Notes under the pieces: model-generated | Seen by the model: the letters and a program-made list of their open reading frames with translations, nothing else | The model's database searches: none | What the model was told of the DNA's origin: nothing | Made by a program: the position numbers and the translations under genes | Assembly: GCA_025062155.1 (NCBI GenBank) | Contig: JANXAM010000019.1 | Coordinates: forward strand, 1 to 47,657 | Origin: Gloeomargarita sp. SKYB120 | Lineage (GTDB): Bacteria; Cyanobacteriota; Cyanobacteriia; Gloeomargaritales; Gloeomargaritaceae | Reading direction: 5' to 3' | Length of the DNA stretch: 47,657 nt | Part shown: one piece after another, positions 16,366 through 25,789 of the stretch | How positions within the stretch are numbered: the first letter of the stretch is position 1 | Layout of the letters: every line of letters starts with the position of its first letter

Positions 16366-17161
16366 TCCAAGGTACCCGCCATCGTGACCTTAGAAAGCGG
16401 CAATCATTTGAGCGTCAGTATGCCCAGTGCTCCCACATCAAAAAGGCGGAACTGATTGAGGGAGTCGTTTATGCGGCGTCGCTGGTCAAGACTCAACACC
16501 ACGCTCAGCCCTACGACGATCTCATTTTCTGGGTAAAAACCTACTGTCTAGCCACACCAGATGTCATGATGGGCAAGACGGCAGGGTTCGTTTGGATGCT
16601 AAAAATGAAATCCAACCGGATGTGGTAGTCCTGTTCTTGTAGTGGATAGAATGGACCAAAGTCAGATGTTTGTTCTACTGATTGAGCCTTATTGAGAATA
16701 GCCCCTGGGCTATCGGTAGTAGTCAGCGAAGGAATCAAACTTTTCGATGTACCTTGTGAGTACGAATCTCACTTTATGAAGTTAACTTAGACCAACGCCA
16801 CAATGCATCATTACTTGCACTACCCTAGATGTTTTCTTGAGGTACCAGGAAGGTGGTCAATCCCGTATTAGTGACGATGATTCCATCGAAGGAGCGCCGG
16901 AGTTGATTGCAGAAATTGCCTCGAGCAGTGGGTCCTACGATTTACATGATAAACCGGTGCGGGGTCAAGGAATAACCAGAGCGAATCTTTCACTGGTTTC
17001 GGTTAGAAAATCAGATGTATCGCCCCCAGTTCCCAAATGAACTTTCCAGGGTTTTGGTTAAATGTGCCTGATGGCGCGAGATGTCCAAGGGAGTGGCAAC
17101 CCTGCAGGCCAGATTGGCTACTCCTGAACATTTCGTACAAGCCCTAGGTGGACGAGCGTAG
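16366..17161 (+). pseudogene. Uma2-family (DUF820) protein, heavily degraded
   Basis: Fragments of one Uma2-family (PD-(D/E)XK nuclease fold) gene can be followed across three frames: AIVTLES, then ERQYAQCSHIKKAELIEGVV (from 16410), RLDAKNEIQPDVVVLFL (from about 16589), [20 protein letters not shown] (from 16840), [18 protein letters not shown] (from about 17000) and the tail LATPEHFVQALGGRA up to a TAG at 17159-17161. Defects are frameshifts near 16400 and 16570, an insertion of about 200 bp (16640-16839), a short deletion and frameshift near 16960-16995, and a stop near 17064. The 3' end runs about 18 bases into the 3' end of trpF on the other strand. It is clearly non-functional; a complete relative would be about 190-210 residues. 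Confidence 0.8.
16640..16839. mobile_element. ~200-bp insertion with 6-bp target duplication inside the Uma2 pseudogene
   Basis: TTCTTG ends the reading frame before the break (16634-16639) and recurs at 16834-16839, where the protein resumes. Removing exactly 200 bases joins VVVLFL to RYQEGGQ in frame, as the family requires. This is direct evidence for insertion with a six-base duplication. The insert has no coding capacity and is less GC-rich than the genes around it. Clear terminal inverted repeats were not found; a weak GTAGTG similarity exists near both ends. It is probably a small non-autonomous element (MITE-like), type unknown. Confidence 0.55.
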
Positions 17162-17797
17162 CGTCTGGGAACGCACCCGCTGCACCAGCAGTTGCACTCG
17201 CTCCACGTCCTTCCAACCGGGTTGCATTTCCACACCGCTGGATACGTCAATGCCGTAGGGTTGGGTTTGTGCCAGCGCCTGCTCACAATTTTCTGGCGTT
17301 ATGCCCCCCGCTAGCCACCAGGGAATGGCCGGGAGAACCTCCGAGCGCAGGTATTTCCAATCCCAGGTGTGACCCGTGCCTCCAAGTTGCTCAGGATGGT
17401 AGGCATCCAGCAGCAGGCGGTTCACCCAAGGTTGATAGCGTGTCGCTTGCGTCAAACTGTCCGCATGGCGCACGCGGATGGCCTTGATCAATCGCAGGTG
17501 AGGCATGGCTTGCCGCAGAGATTGACAATCCGCCGGTGATTCATCGCCGTGCAGCTGCACCGTATCAAAGCCGGCCCTTTCTACCGCGTCAATGACCTGA
17601 GGAACTGGCGCATTTGCAAACACGCCAACGCGCCACACGGGATAATTAGCCAGCGCTTGATTGATGGCCCGTTGTTGCTCAGGCGGGACATAGCGGGGCG
17701 ACCTGGGGACGCAAATAACGCCAATCGCAGTTACCCCCATCTGGGCAATGGCAACGGCCTGGGAAATCTGTGTAAGCCCGCAGATTTTGATTTCCAT
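17144..17797 (-). CDS. trpF: Phosphoribosylanthranilate isomerase
   Basis: TrpF performs the Amadori rearrangement of phosphoribosylanthranilate in tryptophan synthesis. It is a 217-residue TIM barrel with the opening motif MEIKICGLT (catalytic Cys), VGVFANAP, VQLHGDES, LLLDAY, the catalytic-Asp and phosphate region WLAGGITPENC and the C-terminal GIDVSSGVE. It stands alone, away from other trp genes. Decayed DNA with copies of the same ~50-bp repeat flanks it on both sides. The start ATG at 17797 fits the family. Confidence 0.95.
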   Translation of the reverse strand: MEIKICGLTQISQAVAIAQMGVTAIGVICVPRSPRYVPPEQQRAINQALANYPVWRVGVFANAPVPQVIDAVERAGFDTVQLHGDESPADCQSLRQAMPHLRLIKAIRVRHADSLTQATRYQPWVNRLLLDAYHPEQLGGTGHTWDWKYLRSEVLPAIPWWLAGGITPENCEQALAQTQPYGIDVSSGVEMQPGWKDVERVQLLVQRVRSQTLRSST

Positions 17798-17959
17798 AGT
17801 AAGATTTTAAGCTTTAGGCGGGGTGACCACGGTAAGGTCAATAACGGAGATGAAAAACCAAGGACAGGGCGGTACCCAGCAATCCGCAAAGTGACAAACA
17901 TAAAAGGCTTGGCCCCATGTGGTTTTTTCCTGGGATCAGGGATAGACCGGAGAAAGGTT

Positions 17960-18169
17960 ATGGAATTTCTTGTCATCTTGTTCTTTCTGGCTCCGCTTCT
18001 CATCATTGGGGCCATCATTGGCAACTATAGCCAAGCCATCTATGGTTGTCAGCGCTTGAGTCCCAGCGCACGGCCTGGCCTTTGGGTTTTCTCTCCTCTC
18101 TCTGACAAACTAAAGCAACTTAGCTATATGAGAAAACGTAGTTTGTGTTTGGTTACACTCCACGTTTGA
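17960..18169 (+). CDS. Small hydrophobic ORF, possibly a gene remnant
   Basis: 69-residue frame with a usable ribosome site (GGAGAAAGG) before the ATG at 17960. Residues 1-22 are strongly hydrophobic (MEFLVILFFLAPLLIIGAII), like a single membrane anchor; the rest is basic. The second half is read through repeat copy B, which argues that the frame end is accidental. No family is recognised. It may be the first exon-like piece of the decayed membrane-protein gene whose tail appears at 18540-18749. Confidence 0.3.
   Translation: MEFLVILFFLAPLLIIGAIIGNYSQAIYGCQRLSPSARPGLWVFSPLSDKLKQLSYMRKRSLCLVTLHV
18082..18131 (+). repeat. ~50-bp repeated element, copy B
   Basis: Second copy of the element at 16311-16360. 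Shared blocks are TTGGGTTTTC, CTGACAAACTAAAG and CTTAGCTATAT; the middle differs and has one extra or missing base. The CTAA/TTAG mini-hairpin is kept while its loop changes (AGGGGC in copy A, AGCAAC here), which suggests that the pairing matters. It lies within a small hydrophobic ORF and lacks the T-run seen in copy A. Confidence 0.5.
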
Positions 18170-18749
18170 CGGACCCACTGCCTCAACTAGGACCATCCCT
18201 GCTCAATCGGATTCGAATCAGTTACCAATCGAACCCTGTATCTTCCGCCACCTGTATCCAACACTGCCTCCCGACTCTATCGCTAAGCTTATGTCAAGTT
18301 TTGGGGTTTTGGTTCCAATCGTCTTGACAGCCTTGTACAGTAGGACTAAGTTAGGAAGCGTTGGTCGAGCAAGTATCGTAGCGATTCTATGCAGGGAGGC
18401 CTTGGTAGCTATTGAGAGCAAAACCAAAGGTGGGGCTACGCCCTGTGACCGAAGGGATGACATAGCTACATATGTCAACCTTTGTCGGCTTGGCTATACA
18501 TATCTAGGCAAGTGCTGTCTGATGGCGTAGAAACAGAGGCAGTGATTGTTGTTTACAAAAGCCAACGCCGCCGCCAGTTATCAAAACCCAACGGGCCGAG
18601 TACGGCGCAACGGGTCTGACCTTTTCCGTTCAGCGTACGACAAGTACCAGGTGGGCGATAGGATTCAGGTGGTCTATTCAGCCAGCCAACCCCACATTAG
18701 CTTCACCAAAGAAACCGTTGACCAGGCGCGGCAAGCTCAACAGCGTTAA
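18170..18749 (+). pseudogene. Decayed stretch with a possible DUF3592-like tail
   Basis: No intact gene is seen in these 580 bases, which look less GC-rich than the flanking genes. At the end, two frames give EAVIVVYKSQRRR (near 18540) and then YDKYQVGDRIQVVYSASQPHISF before a TAA at 18747-18749. The phrase 'YQVGD.I.VVY....P' is like the end of DUF3592-type membrane proteins (usually vGd.V.VlYdp.nP). One frameshift near 18580 separates the pieces. The assignment is tentative. The stop overlaps the SOD stop on the other strand. Confidence 0.3.
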
Positions 18750-19465
18750 ACTGTTTGCACCCAGGCGGCATAGCGTCGTTCTACCACCGGCCAGTTCACC
18801 ACCTGCCACCAGGCTTTGAGATAGTCGCCCCGCCGGTTTTGGTACTTCAGGTAGTAGGCGTGTTCCCAGACATCATTGCCTAGCAGCGGCGTCGCACCCA
18901 CGCTAATCGGGCTGTCTTGATTGGGCGTGGTCATGATGCCTATTTGCCCGTCAGGTTGTCCCACCAGCCACACCCAACCACTGCCAAACACACCCAATCC
19001 TGCTCGCTCAAACGCCTCTTGAAAGTTGGCAAAATCGCCAAATTTTTGTTGCAAAACCGTCGCCAGGGTACTGGTGGGTTGATTGTTGGGCCGGGGCGCC
19101 CGCATGCTTTCCCAGAACAAGCTGTGGTTGTAATGACCGCCCCCGTGATTGCGCACGGCCGTCCGAATGTCCGCAGGAATCCCGTCCAGGTTTTGGAGCA
19201 GTTGTTCGACGCTCTGGCCGATGAGTTCCGGGTGCTTGGCAATCGCAGCGTTTAGGGCGTTCACGTAGGCGGTATGGTGCTTGTCGTGGTGAAACCGCAT
19301 GGTGCGTTCGTCAATGACAGGTTCCAGCGCATCGTAGGGATAGGGCAACGGGGGAACGGTAAACCCCGCCGTGAGTTCTATGCGCTGCACATCCGCCCAA
19401 GCCGGTTTGACTCCCAAGCCCAGTAACGCCAAGCCCCCAACCAACACTTGCCGCCGATGGACCAT
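18746..19465 (-). CDS. sodA: Exported manganese-type superoxide dismutase
   Basis: Converts superoxide to peroxide and oxygen. The N-terminus MVHRRQVLVGGLALLGLGVKPAWA is a signal sequence with a twin Arg and an Ala-X-Ala end, so the enzyme is likely secreted (Tat or Sec) to the periplasm or thylakoid lumen. The mature part has the Fe/Mn-SOD ligands: His in RFHHDKHH, His in HYNHSLFW, and Asp/His in DVWEHAYYLKYQNRRGDY. GGGHYNH and NQDSP favour manganese over iron. The start is placed at the ATG at 19465 (239 residues); an ATG at 19492 would add nine residues before the twin Arg. It is divergent from psaC, 129 bp away. Confidence 0.9.
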   Translation of the reverse strand: MVHRRQVLVGGLALLGLGVKPAWADVQRIELTAGFTVPPLPYPYDALEPVIDERTMRFHHDKHHTAYVNALNAAIAKHPELIGQSVEQLLQNLDGIPADIRTAVRNHGGGHYNHSLFWESMRAPRPNNQPTSTLATVLQQKFGDFANFQEAFERAGLGVFGSGWVWLVGQPDGQIGIMTTPNQDSPISVGATPLLGNDVWEHAYYLKYQNRRGDYLKAWWQVVNWPVVERRYAAWVQTV

Positions 19466-19576
19466 GCTAGTGCCTGACTCGCCACCCCCCATTGTACGTT
19501 AAATTCCTTGAAGATTCCTGACGGAATATCCAGCTGGTCCCACCGGCTACGGTAAACTGGGGTGCGACACACCTGA

Positions 19577-19840
<264 letters not shown>

Positions 19841-19877
19841 CAACGATTATTTAAGAAAAATCCTTTCTCCTGCCGGT

Positions 19878-20909
19878 TTAGCGTGCAGCCCCAAAGCGTA
19901 CCAGTGCTTGCAGTTTCTCCCACGGTGCGCCGCTTTGGAGTACATCGCGGGCGAGCGTGATACCGGCGGTTATATTTTCCACTCGCTGAGCGACCCACAA
20001 GGCTAAAGCGCTGTTGAGCACCACCACATCTCGTTGCGCTGGCGTGCCCTTGCCTTGCAAAACCTGCCGCAAAATCTCGGCGTTTTCCTGGACATGGCCC
20101 CCCGCTAAAGCGGTCACTGGCGCCGGGGTTAATCCATACGCCTGGGGGTCGAGCACATCGGTTTGCAGGGGTGCATCGTCGGTCCAGTGGTAGTAATCGG
20201 TGGGCGCGCCCAAACCCGCTTCGTCTAGCCCTTCCCGACTATGGAGCACCACTGCCCGTCGCCGTCCCAACTGGTGCAGCGCTTGCGCCATTACAGGCAA
20301 CAGTTCCGGTTGATACACGCCCAACACCTGGTACTGCGGGCGCAAGGGATTCACTAGCGGGCCAATCAAGTTAAAGACCGTGCGAATTTTGAGCGCCTGA
20401 CGCAGGGGCGCGACGGCTTTCATGGCCGGATGGCAACCAGGCGCAAACAGAAACGTAATCCCCACGTCCCGCAGCGCCGCCACTGCCTGTTCGATTGGCC
20501 AGTTCAAGGGTAGCCCCAGCGCTTCCAGGACATCAGCGGACCCCACGCGACTGGAAGCTGACCGGTTCCCATGCTTGGCCACCGGCACCCCCGCTGCGGC
20601 TGCGACAAACGCCACCGCTGTCGAGATGTTGAAGGTGCCGGCCCCGTCGCCCCCCGTCCCGCAGGTGTCTAAGCAAGGTGGCCAGTCTTGGGTGACAGGG
20701 ACAACCGCCTGCCGTTGCACCACCTGGGCCATGGCCGCCAGTTCCGTTGCCGTGACCCCTTTGGCCTGCAACGCCACGAGAATCCCCGCCGCCAAGGCCG
20801 GTGGCATGTCTTCCTGTAACCAAGCCTGCATCAGGGCTTCCGCCTGTGCTGCCGTCAGGGGTTCCCGGTTCAACAGTTGCTGCAACAGGGGCGGCCCGAC
20901 TTCAGGCAT
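19878..20909 (-). CDS. trpD: Anthranilate phosphoribosyltransferase
   Basis: Transfers phosphoribose from PRPP to anthranilate in tryptophan synthesis. 343 residues. It has the PRPP-binding [48 protein letters not shown] and the [13 protein letters not shown] block, all diagnostic. Start choice: the ATG at 20909 gives an 8-base overlap with the hisA stop (ATGCCTGA) and the conserved N-terminus; an ATG at 20936 would overlap by 35 bases. It is read as the last gene of a minus-strand run after an ABC transporter and hisA, so histidine and tryptophan steps are co-expressed here. Confidence 0.96.
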   Translation of the reverse strand: MPEVGPPLLQQLLNREPLTAAQAEALMQAWLQEDMPPALAAGILVALQAKGVTATELAAMAQVVQRQAVVPVTQDWPPCLDTCGTGGDGAGTFNISTAVAFVAAAAGVPVAKHGNRSASSRVGSADVLEALGLPLNWPIEQAVAALRDVGITFLFAPGCHPAMKAVAPLRQALKIRTVFNLIGPLVNPLRPQYQVLGVYQPELLPVMAQALHQLGRRRAVVLHSREGLDEAGLGAPTDYYHWTDDAPLQTDVLDPQAYGLTPAPVTALAGGHVQENAEILRQVLQGKGTPAQRDVVVLNSALALWVAQRVENITAGITLARDVLQSGAPWEKLQALVRFGAAR

Positions 20910-21672
20910 AGATGGGTCCCTCGTCAAAGGGAACATCCTGCCAGCGACCCGGCCCCACCGCCCGCAACGCCTGTTTCAAGTCCACGTCCCCCGTGTACAG
21001 GGCCTTGCCGATAATGACCCCAGCCAACCCCAGCGGTTCCAAAGCCAGCAGCGACAGTAAATCCGTCATCGAACCCACGCCCCCCGACGCCAACACCGGC
21101 ACACTGACAGCACTCAACAGCGCCCGCAACCCGTCTATATCCGGCCCGGCTAGCGTGCCATCCCGCTCAATGTCGGTGTAAATGAAGCCGGCCACCCCCC
21201 GTTGCGCCAACGCCTGCGCCAGCGTTTGCACATCCGTTGCTGTTGTCTCCTGCCACCCGGCGACTGCCACCTGGCCCTGGCGCGCGTCGAGACTCACCCA
21301 AATCCGCCCTGGGAACTGGGCACACCAGCGCTCGACCTGCTCCGGCTGCTGCACCGCCACCGTCCCCACAATCACCCGGTCCACCCCCAGCGCCAGCAGT
21401 TGGGCAATGGTTTCCGTCTGGCGAATCCCACCCCCCACCTGCACTGGAATGTCCACCGCCCGTACGATGTCACGAATCACGTCGAGATGCTGGGGTGTCC
21501 CCGTCTTCGCGCCCGCCAAGTCCACCACATGCAAGCGCGTCGCCCCGTGTCGCACCCACGCCTGGGCCATTTGCACGGGGTTGGTGCTAAACACCTCCGA
21601 GCGGGCAAAATCCCCCTGGGTCAACCGCACACACTGCCCTTGCCACAGGTCAATCGCTGGGATGACGTCCAT
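20902..21672 (-). CDS. hisA: ProFAR isomerase (phosphoribosylformimino-AICAR-phosphate isomerase)
   Basis: HisA carries out the Amadori rearrangement in histidine synthesis, the analogue of TrpF. It is a 256-residue TIM barrel with the half-barrel repeat: catalytic Asp in [10 protein letters not shown], phosphate loop QVGGGIR, second catalytic Asp in [14 protein letters not shown] and second phosphate loop ASGGVGSM. The ATG at 21672 lies 3 bases after the stop of the ABC transporter, and its own stop overlaps trpD. Confidence 0.96.
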   Translation of the reverse strand: MDVIPAIDLWQGQCVRLTQGDFARSEVFSTNPVQMAQAWVRHGATRLHVVDLAGAKTGTPQHLDVIRDIVRAVDIPVQVGGGIRQTETIAQLLALGVDRVIVGTVAVQQPEQVERWCAQFPGRIWVSLDARQGQVAVAGWQETTATDVQTLAQALAQRGVAGFIYTDIERDGTLAGPDIDGLRALLSAVSVPVLASGGVGSMTDLLSLLALEPLGLAGVIIGKALYTGDVDLKQALRAVGPGRWQDVPFDEGPIYA

Positions 21673-21675
21673 CGT

Positions 21676-23664
21676 TTAGCCCACCCTCTGCATCAATTTT
21701 GCCCGATAGTCGTCAGCGCTCCACATCTGCCAGCGGCCTTCGCCCAGGAGTTCCAGCACCTTCTGGTGATAATCCACCAGGGTTGGGCGATGGCCCACGC
21801 TCAAATACACCACCTGGGTCGCCTGCAATTGCTGATACAAATGCCGTTCGTTTGCCACATCCAGCGCGCTGGTGGCTTCATCCAAAATCGCATAGCGCGG
21901 GCGATAGAGCAACAAGCGGGCAAACGCCAGTCGCTGCTGCTCACCCAGGGATAAAACCGTCGGCCAATCCAAAATCTCATCCCAGTTAAACCGCGCCGTC
22001 AAGTACCCCAAATTCACCTGCTCCAGGACCCGCTGCAATTGGGCATCGGTGAGGCGCTCGTCGTTTTTGGGGTAGAGCAATTGCTCGCGCAACGTGCCCA
22101 ACACCATGTAGGGCCGCTGGGGCAAAAACAACATCTCGTCAATTGCCGGACGCACAATCACGCCGCTGCCATTGGTCCACAGACCCGCCACCGCCCGCAG
22201 AATCGAGCTTTTGCCCACGCCGCTGGCCCCCACAATCAGCAACCGCTCATCGGGCGCTAGATGCACTGTCAAATCCCGCACCAGCTCCTGTTCTGAATTG
22301 GGAGTCAACAGCGTCATTTTGTGAATGCGCAATTGGTTAGCTTCTTCAGTTTGAATGCGACCGTTGGGACTGGGTTTCCCCCAATGCATTTGATGCTGGG
22401 TTAACACTTCTTCAAACGCACCCAAACGATTGACACCGGCGGCAAAACTGGAAATCTGTTGAATCTGGTTGGTCACTAGGGACAACGCCCCCAGCACCTG
22501 CATAAAGGCTACATAGGCCTGGGTGATCGTCCCCAAGTCCGTCTTGCCGGCAAAGTACAACGGAGCGACGATGATATAGGGCACCAGCCGCGTGAAATAG
22601 TTATAGCCGTACTGGAACAAATCAATCAGCGCCTGCCAGAGAATTAACAGATCAAAGTTGCGCACCACTTGGGCAAAACGGCGGGTGACCTGTTGCAACT
22701 CCTGGGGTTCGCCCCGGTAAAAGGCAATGGATTCGGCATTGTCCCGCACATGCACCAGCCCATAGCGAAAGTCCGCCTCGTACCGCAATTGGTCGTAGTT
22801 AATTTTAATTAACCGCCGCCCGGCCAGCACCGCAATGACCGTCCCCACGGTGGCATAGACAATCAACCCCCAGGTCAAGGGTTTGGAAATGCTATAGAGA
22901 ATGGCCGTAAACGACAGCAGCGTTAACACCGTATCCAATATGTCTAACAAAAATGACAACGTGACCGAGGTAAAGGAACGAATATCTTCGGAAATGCGCT
23001 GGTCAGGGTTGTCAATTTCGGTGTGGGAGGAATTGGAATCCAACTCGTAATAAGACCGGTGGCTCAAGTATTCCTGGAGAAAATGGTGCGTCAGCCATTC
23101 CCGCCAGAAGAGTCCCAACTTCAACCGGATGTACCGATACCCCACCAGAATAGGAATGGCTGCAATAATCAACACCCCGTAGAGCGTCAAATTCAACCAA
23201 AATGTCGGTTGGTCTTTCGCCCCCAAGGCCGTATCAATAAAGCGAAAGATGTAACTCAGGGACACATTGGCCCCGTTGACGGCAAAGGACAAAAACAGCA
23301 GTAACCCCAGCAACAACCACTGTCGCCAGCGGGGCAATACCGCCCGGTGCGCCAACCCAAAACACACCCCGCTGAAGACCAATCCCCCGATCGCCCAAGC
23401 CAACGCCGGCGAGGCCACCAGTTTTTGCACCTGTTTAACCAGACCCCCGGCATATTTATTCACCATTTCTGGCGCGAGGGCTTGTCCGGCCAACGTCGCT
23501 CCTACGACCACAAAAAATGCCACGCACACTACCGTTACCAGCAGCACCCCCAGCAAGCCAGCAAACGCCCAGAAACTGAGTCGTGGCTCGAGGGGATAGA
23601 AATAGGGCTGGGCAATTTTGATAAAGCGTCGCCATAGCCGGCGGTCAAAATTAAACGTTTCCAT
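21676..23664 (-). CDS. SbmA/BacA-like ABC transporter (fused permease and ATPase)
   Basis: 662-residue fused protein. The N-terminal ~400 residues have about six membrane segments and the motifs LTHHFLQEYLSHRSYYELD, NPDQRISEDIRSF and RVEADF-like RYEADFRYGLVHVRDNAESIAFYRGE, which mark the 'ABC_membrane_2'/SbmA-BacA group (relatives move very long fatty acids, peptides or cobalamin). The ATPase has Walker A GASGVGKSS, signature LSLGEQQRLAFARLLL (LSLGEQQ) and Walker B YAILDEATSALD. The substrate is unknown. The start is the ATG at 23664 (METFNFDRRLWRRF); the frame runs 54 codons further upstream without conservation. It opens a run with hisA and trpD and is divergent from the kinase. Confidence 0.85.
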   Translation of the reverse strand: METFNFDRRLWRRFIKIAQPYFYPLEPRLSFWAFAGLLGVLLVTVVCVAFFVVVGATLAGQALAPEMVNKYAGGLVKQVQKLVASPALAWAIGGLVFSGVCFGLAHRAVLPRWRQWLLLGLLLFLSFAVNGANVSLSYIFRFIDTALGAKDQPTFWLNLTLYGVLIIAAIPILVGYRYIRLKLGLFWREWLTHHFLQEYLSHRSYYELDSNSSHTEIDNPDQRISEDIRSFTSVTLSFLLDILDTVLTLLSFTAILYSISKPLTWGLIVYATVGTVIAVLAGRRLIKINYDQLRYEADFRYGLVHVRDNAESIAFYRGEPQELQQVTRRFAQVVRNFDLLILWQALIDLFQYGYNYFTRLVPYIIVAPLYFAGKTDLGTITQAYVAFMQVLGALSLVTNQIQQISSFAAGVNRLGAFEEVLTQHQMHWGKPSPNGRIQTEEANQLRIHKMTLLTPNSEQELVRDLTVHLAPDERLLIVGASGVGKSSILRAVAGLWTNGSGVIVRPAIDEMLFLPQRPYMVLGTLREQLLYPKNDERLTDAQLQRVLEQVNLGYLTARFNWDEILDWPTVLSLGEQQRLAFARLLLYRPRYAILDEATSALDVANERHLYQQLQATQVVYLSVGHRPTLVDYHQKVLELLGEGRWQMWSADDYRAKLMQRVG

Positions 23665-23824
23665 TGGCGCAGGTACCCGGTTGGTCACAATGGCGTTTCC
23701 CCTCAACGCTAACCCCGATGAGTATAGCGTAAACCGCCAATTGCAAAGAAGAACGTCACTGACATCCCGAACACCGCCTGCTTGAGTAAAATAAACGCAA
23801 TAGCGGTTGGGCATCCCCGTCTCC

Positions 23825-25789
23825 ATGAGTTACTGTTTGAACCCCGACTGTCCTCGCCCTAGCCACAACCCGCCGGATGCCCTTGTTTGTGAAGCTTGTG
23901 GGAGTTCACTGCTACTGCAAGGTCGTTACCGCGCGCTGCGACCCCTGGGCCAGGGGGGATTTGGGCGCACCTTCCTGGCGATAGACGAAGACAAACCCTC
24001 GAAGCCTCGCTGTGTCATCAAGCAGTTTTTGCCGATGGCGATGGACGCCCAAGCCTACGCCAAGGCTTCGGAGTTGTTCCAGCGCGAGGCGGTGCGTTTG
24101 GATGAACTCGGGCATCACGAGCAAATCCCCAAGCTCTACGCTTACTTTGAACAAGACCAGCGCCAGTACATCGTCCAGGAATATATTGACGGGCTGAACT
24201 TGGCCCAGGAATTGCAAATCTACGGCCCCTTCAGCGAAGCGAAGGCATTGCAACTCCTGCAAGATGTAATTCCGGTGCTGGAGTTCATCCACGACCGCCA
24301 GGTGATTCACCGCGATATCAAACCGGAAAACCTGATCCGCAGCTCGGCCACCGGCAAGCTCTACCTGGTAGATTTTGGCGCGGCGAAGTTTGCTCCCACC
24401 AGCTCCATGACCAGCCTGCGCACAATCATCAGCAGCGCTGGATTTACCGCCCCGGAGCAAATGGTGGGCAAGGCGGAATTTGTCAGCGACCTGTACAGCT
24501 TGGGGGTGACCTGTGTGCACTTGATGACCGGGCGCTCACCCCTAGAGCTTTACGACATGGCCCACGATGGCTGGGTGTGGCAAAATTATGTGGCCCAGCC
24601 CGTGAGTGAAGGACTAGCGCGGATTCTCAACCGGCTGCTAGAGCGAGCGACCCGCAAGCGTTACCAATCGGCGACGGAAGTGCGACGGGACTTAGAATTA
24701 CTTGCCCCCCGTTCCACCACACCCACCTTGGTGGCTCCTAAAGGGGCGACGCCCCCGCCCAATTCGGCGCCGGCTCCTAAGAAAATCACCTTGCCCTTGC
24801 CCCAGCGTCCAGACAAGGGGACCCGCCCGGCGGAAATCCCGACAGCGCCCACCTGGGAATGTGTCTGCACTCTTGGCCCCTACAGCAACTGGGTGACTTC
24901 GGTCAGCGCGGTGCAGAGCGTGGGACTCGGTATCGTGATGGCTGCCGCTGGTAAGGACGGTATCCTGCGGGTGTGGCAGTTGAGCGGCTGGAACCAAGGG
25001 ACCGTCACACCCACGCCCCTATGGTCCTATACCTACACAGCCCCCCTGCTGGCGGTGCAATTTACCCCCGATGCCCGCTACTTGGTCGGGGGAGGTGAAG
25101 ACCGGACGCTGCGGGTGTGGGAGGTGAATAAGGGGAAAATCGTCCAAACGCTAGGGGGACTCTTTGCCAAGCACAGCAGCCCGATTTGCGCGGTAGCCGT
25201 CAGTCCCGATGGGCGGCTTGTTGCCAGCGGCAGCGAGGACAAAACCATCCGGGTGTGGGAACTGAGCAGCGGTAAATGTCTGGCGACCTTAACCGGCCAC
25301 AGCAGCCATGTTCGCACGTTGCAATTTACAGCCGATGGGTTTTTCCTGGTCAGCGGCGGTTGGGATAATGCGGTGGTGATCTGGGAACCGGTGAGTGGCC
25401 GTTGCCTGCGCACCCTGAGCGAGCCGTTTCGCTTTGGGGATAACGGGTTTAACGCCGTCGCCCTGAGCGCGGATAATCAGTGGTTGGCCACCGGCAACGA
25501 AAACCGGCTGTTGCACCTGTGGGATTTCAATCGGGGTGAACAGGTCTTTTGCTTCCCAGAGCAAAAAAGCGCCGTGACCGCCCTAACGTTTTCGCCTCGA
25601 GGCAATATCCTGGTCAGCGGCAACCGCGATGGTTTGATTACCACCTGGGATATGGTGTTGCGCCAGCAGCGGGATACGCTTAAGGGTCATAGCAAACCCA
25701 TCACGAGCCTGGCGTTTACCCCAGACGGCCAATTGCTCGTGTCGGGGAGCCGGGATAACTCGGTGCGCATTTGGCGACAACCGTTATGA
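23825..25789 (+). CDS. Serine/threonine protein kinase with zinc ribbon and WD40 propeller
   Basis: 654 residues. Order: a four-Cys ribbon (C4, C9, C22, C25); a Hanks-type kinase domain about 36-300 with GQGGFG (42-47), VIKQF (K66), HRDIKPEN (162-169) and DFGAAK (183-188); a Pro/Thr-rich linker (about 305-345); then seven WD40 repeats ending in VRIW or similar, enough for one closed propeller. All catalytic residues are present. No membrane segment is seen, so it is likely cytosolic, with the propeller choosing partners. This ribbon-kinase-WD40 layout is typical of cyanobacteria. It starts at the ATG at 23825, and its TGA overlaps the cofH ATG. Targets are unknown. Confidence 0.92.
   Translation: MSYCLNPDCPRPSHNPPDALVCEACGSSLLLQGRYRALRPLGQGGFGRTFLAIDEDKPSKPRCVIKQFLPMAMDAQAYAKASELFQREAVRLDELGHHEQIPKLYAYFEQDQRQYIVQEYIDGLNLAQELQIYGPFSEAKALQLLQDVIPVLEFIHDRQVIHRDIKPENLIRSSATGKLYLVDFGAAKFAPTSSMTSLRTIISSAGFTAPEQMVGKAEFVSDLYSLGVTCVHLMTGRSPLELYDMAHDGWVWQNYVAQPVSEGLARILNRLLERATRKRYQSATEVRRDLELLAPRSTTPTLVAPKGATPPPNSAPAPKKITLPLPQRPDKGTRPAEIPTAPTWECVCTLGPYSNWVTSVSAVQSVGLGIVMAAAGKDGILRVWQLSGWNQGTVTPTPLWSYTYTAPLLAVQFTPDARYLVGGGEDRTLRVWEVNKGKIVQTLGGLFAKHSSPICAVAVSPDGRLVASGSEDKTIRVWELSSGKCLATLTGHSSHVRTLQFTADGFFLVSGGWDNAVVIWEPVSGRCLRTLSEPFRFGDNGFNAVALSADNQWLATGNENRLLHLWDFNRGEQVFCFPEQKSAVTALTFSPRGNILVSGNRDGLITTWDMVLRQQRDTLKGHSKPITSLAFTPDGQLLVSGSRDNSVRIWRQPL

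Noticed and set aside
21202-21954. 250-residue plus-strand frame
   Set aside because: Antisense to hisA and the ABC gene; no family features and a biased His/Gln/Pro composition.
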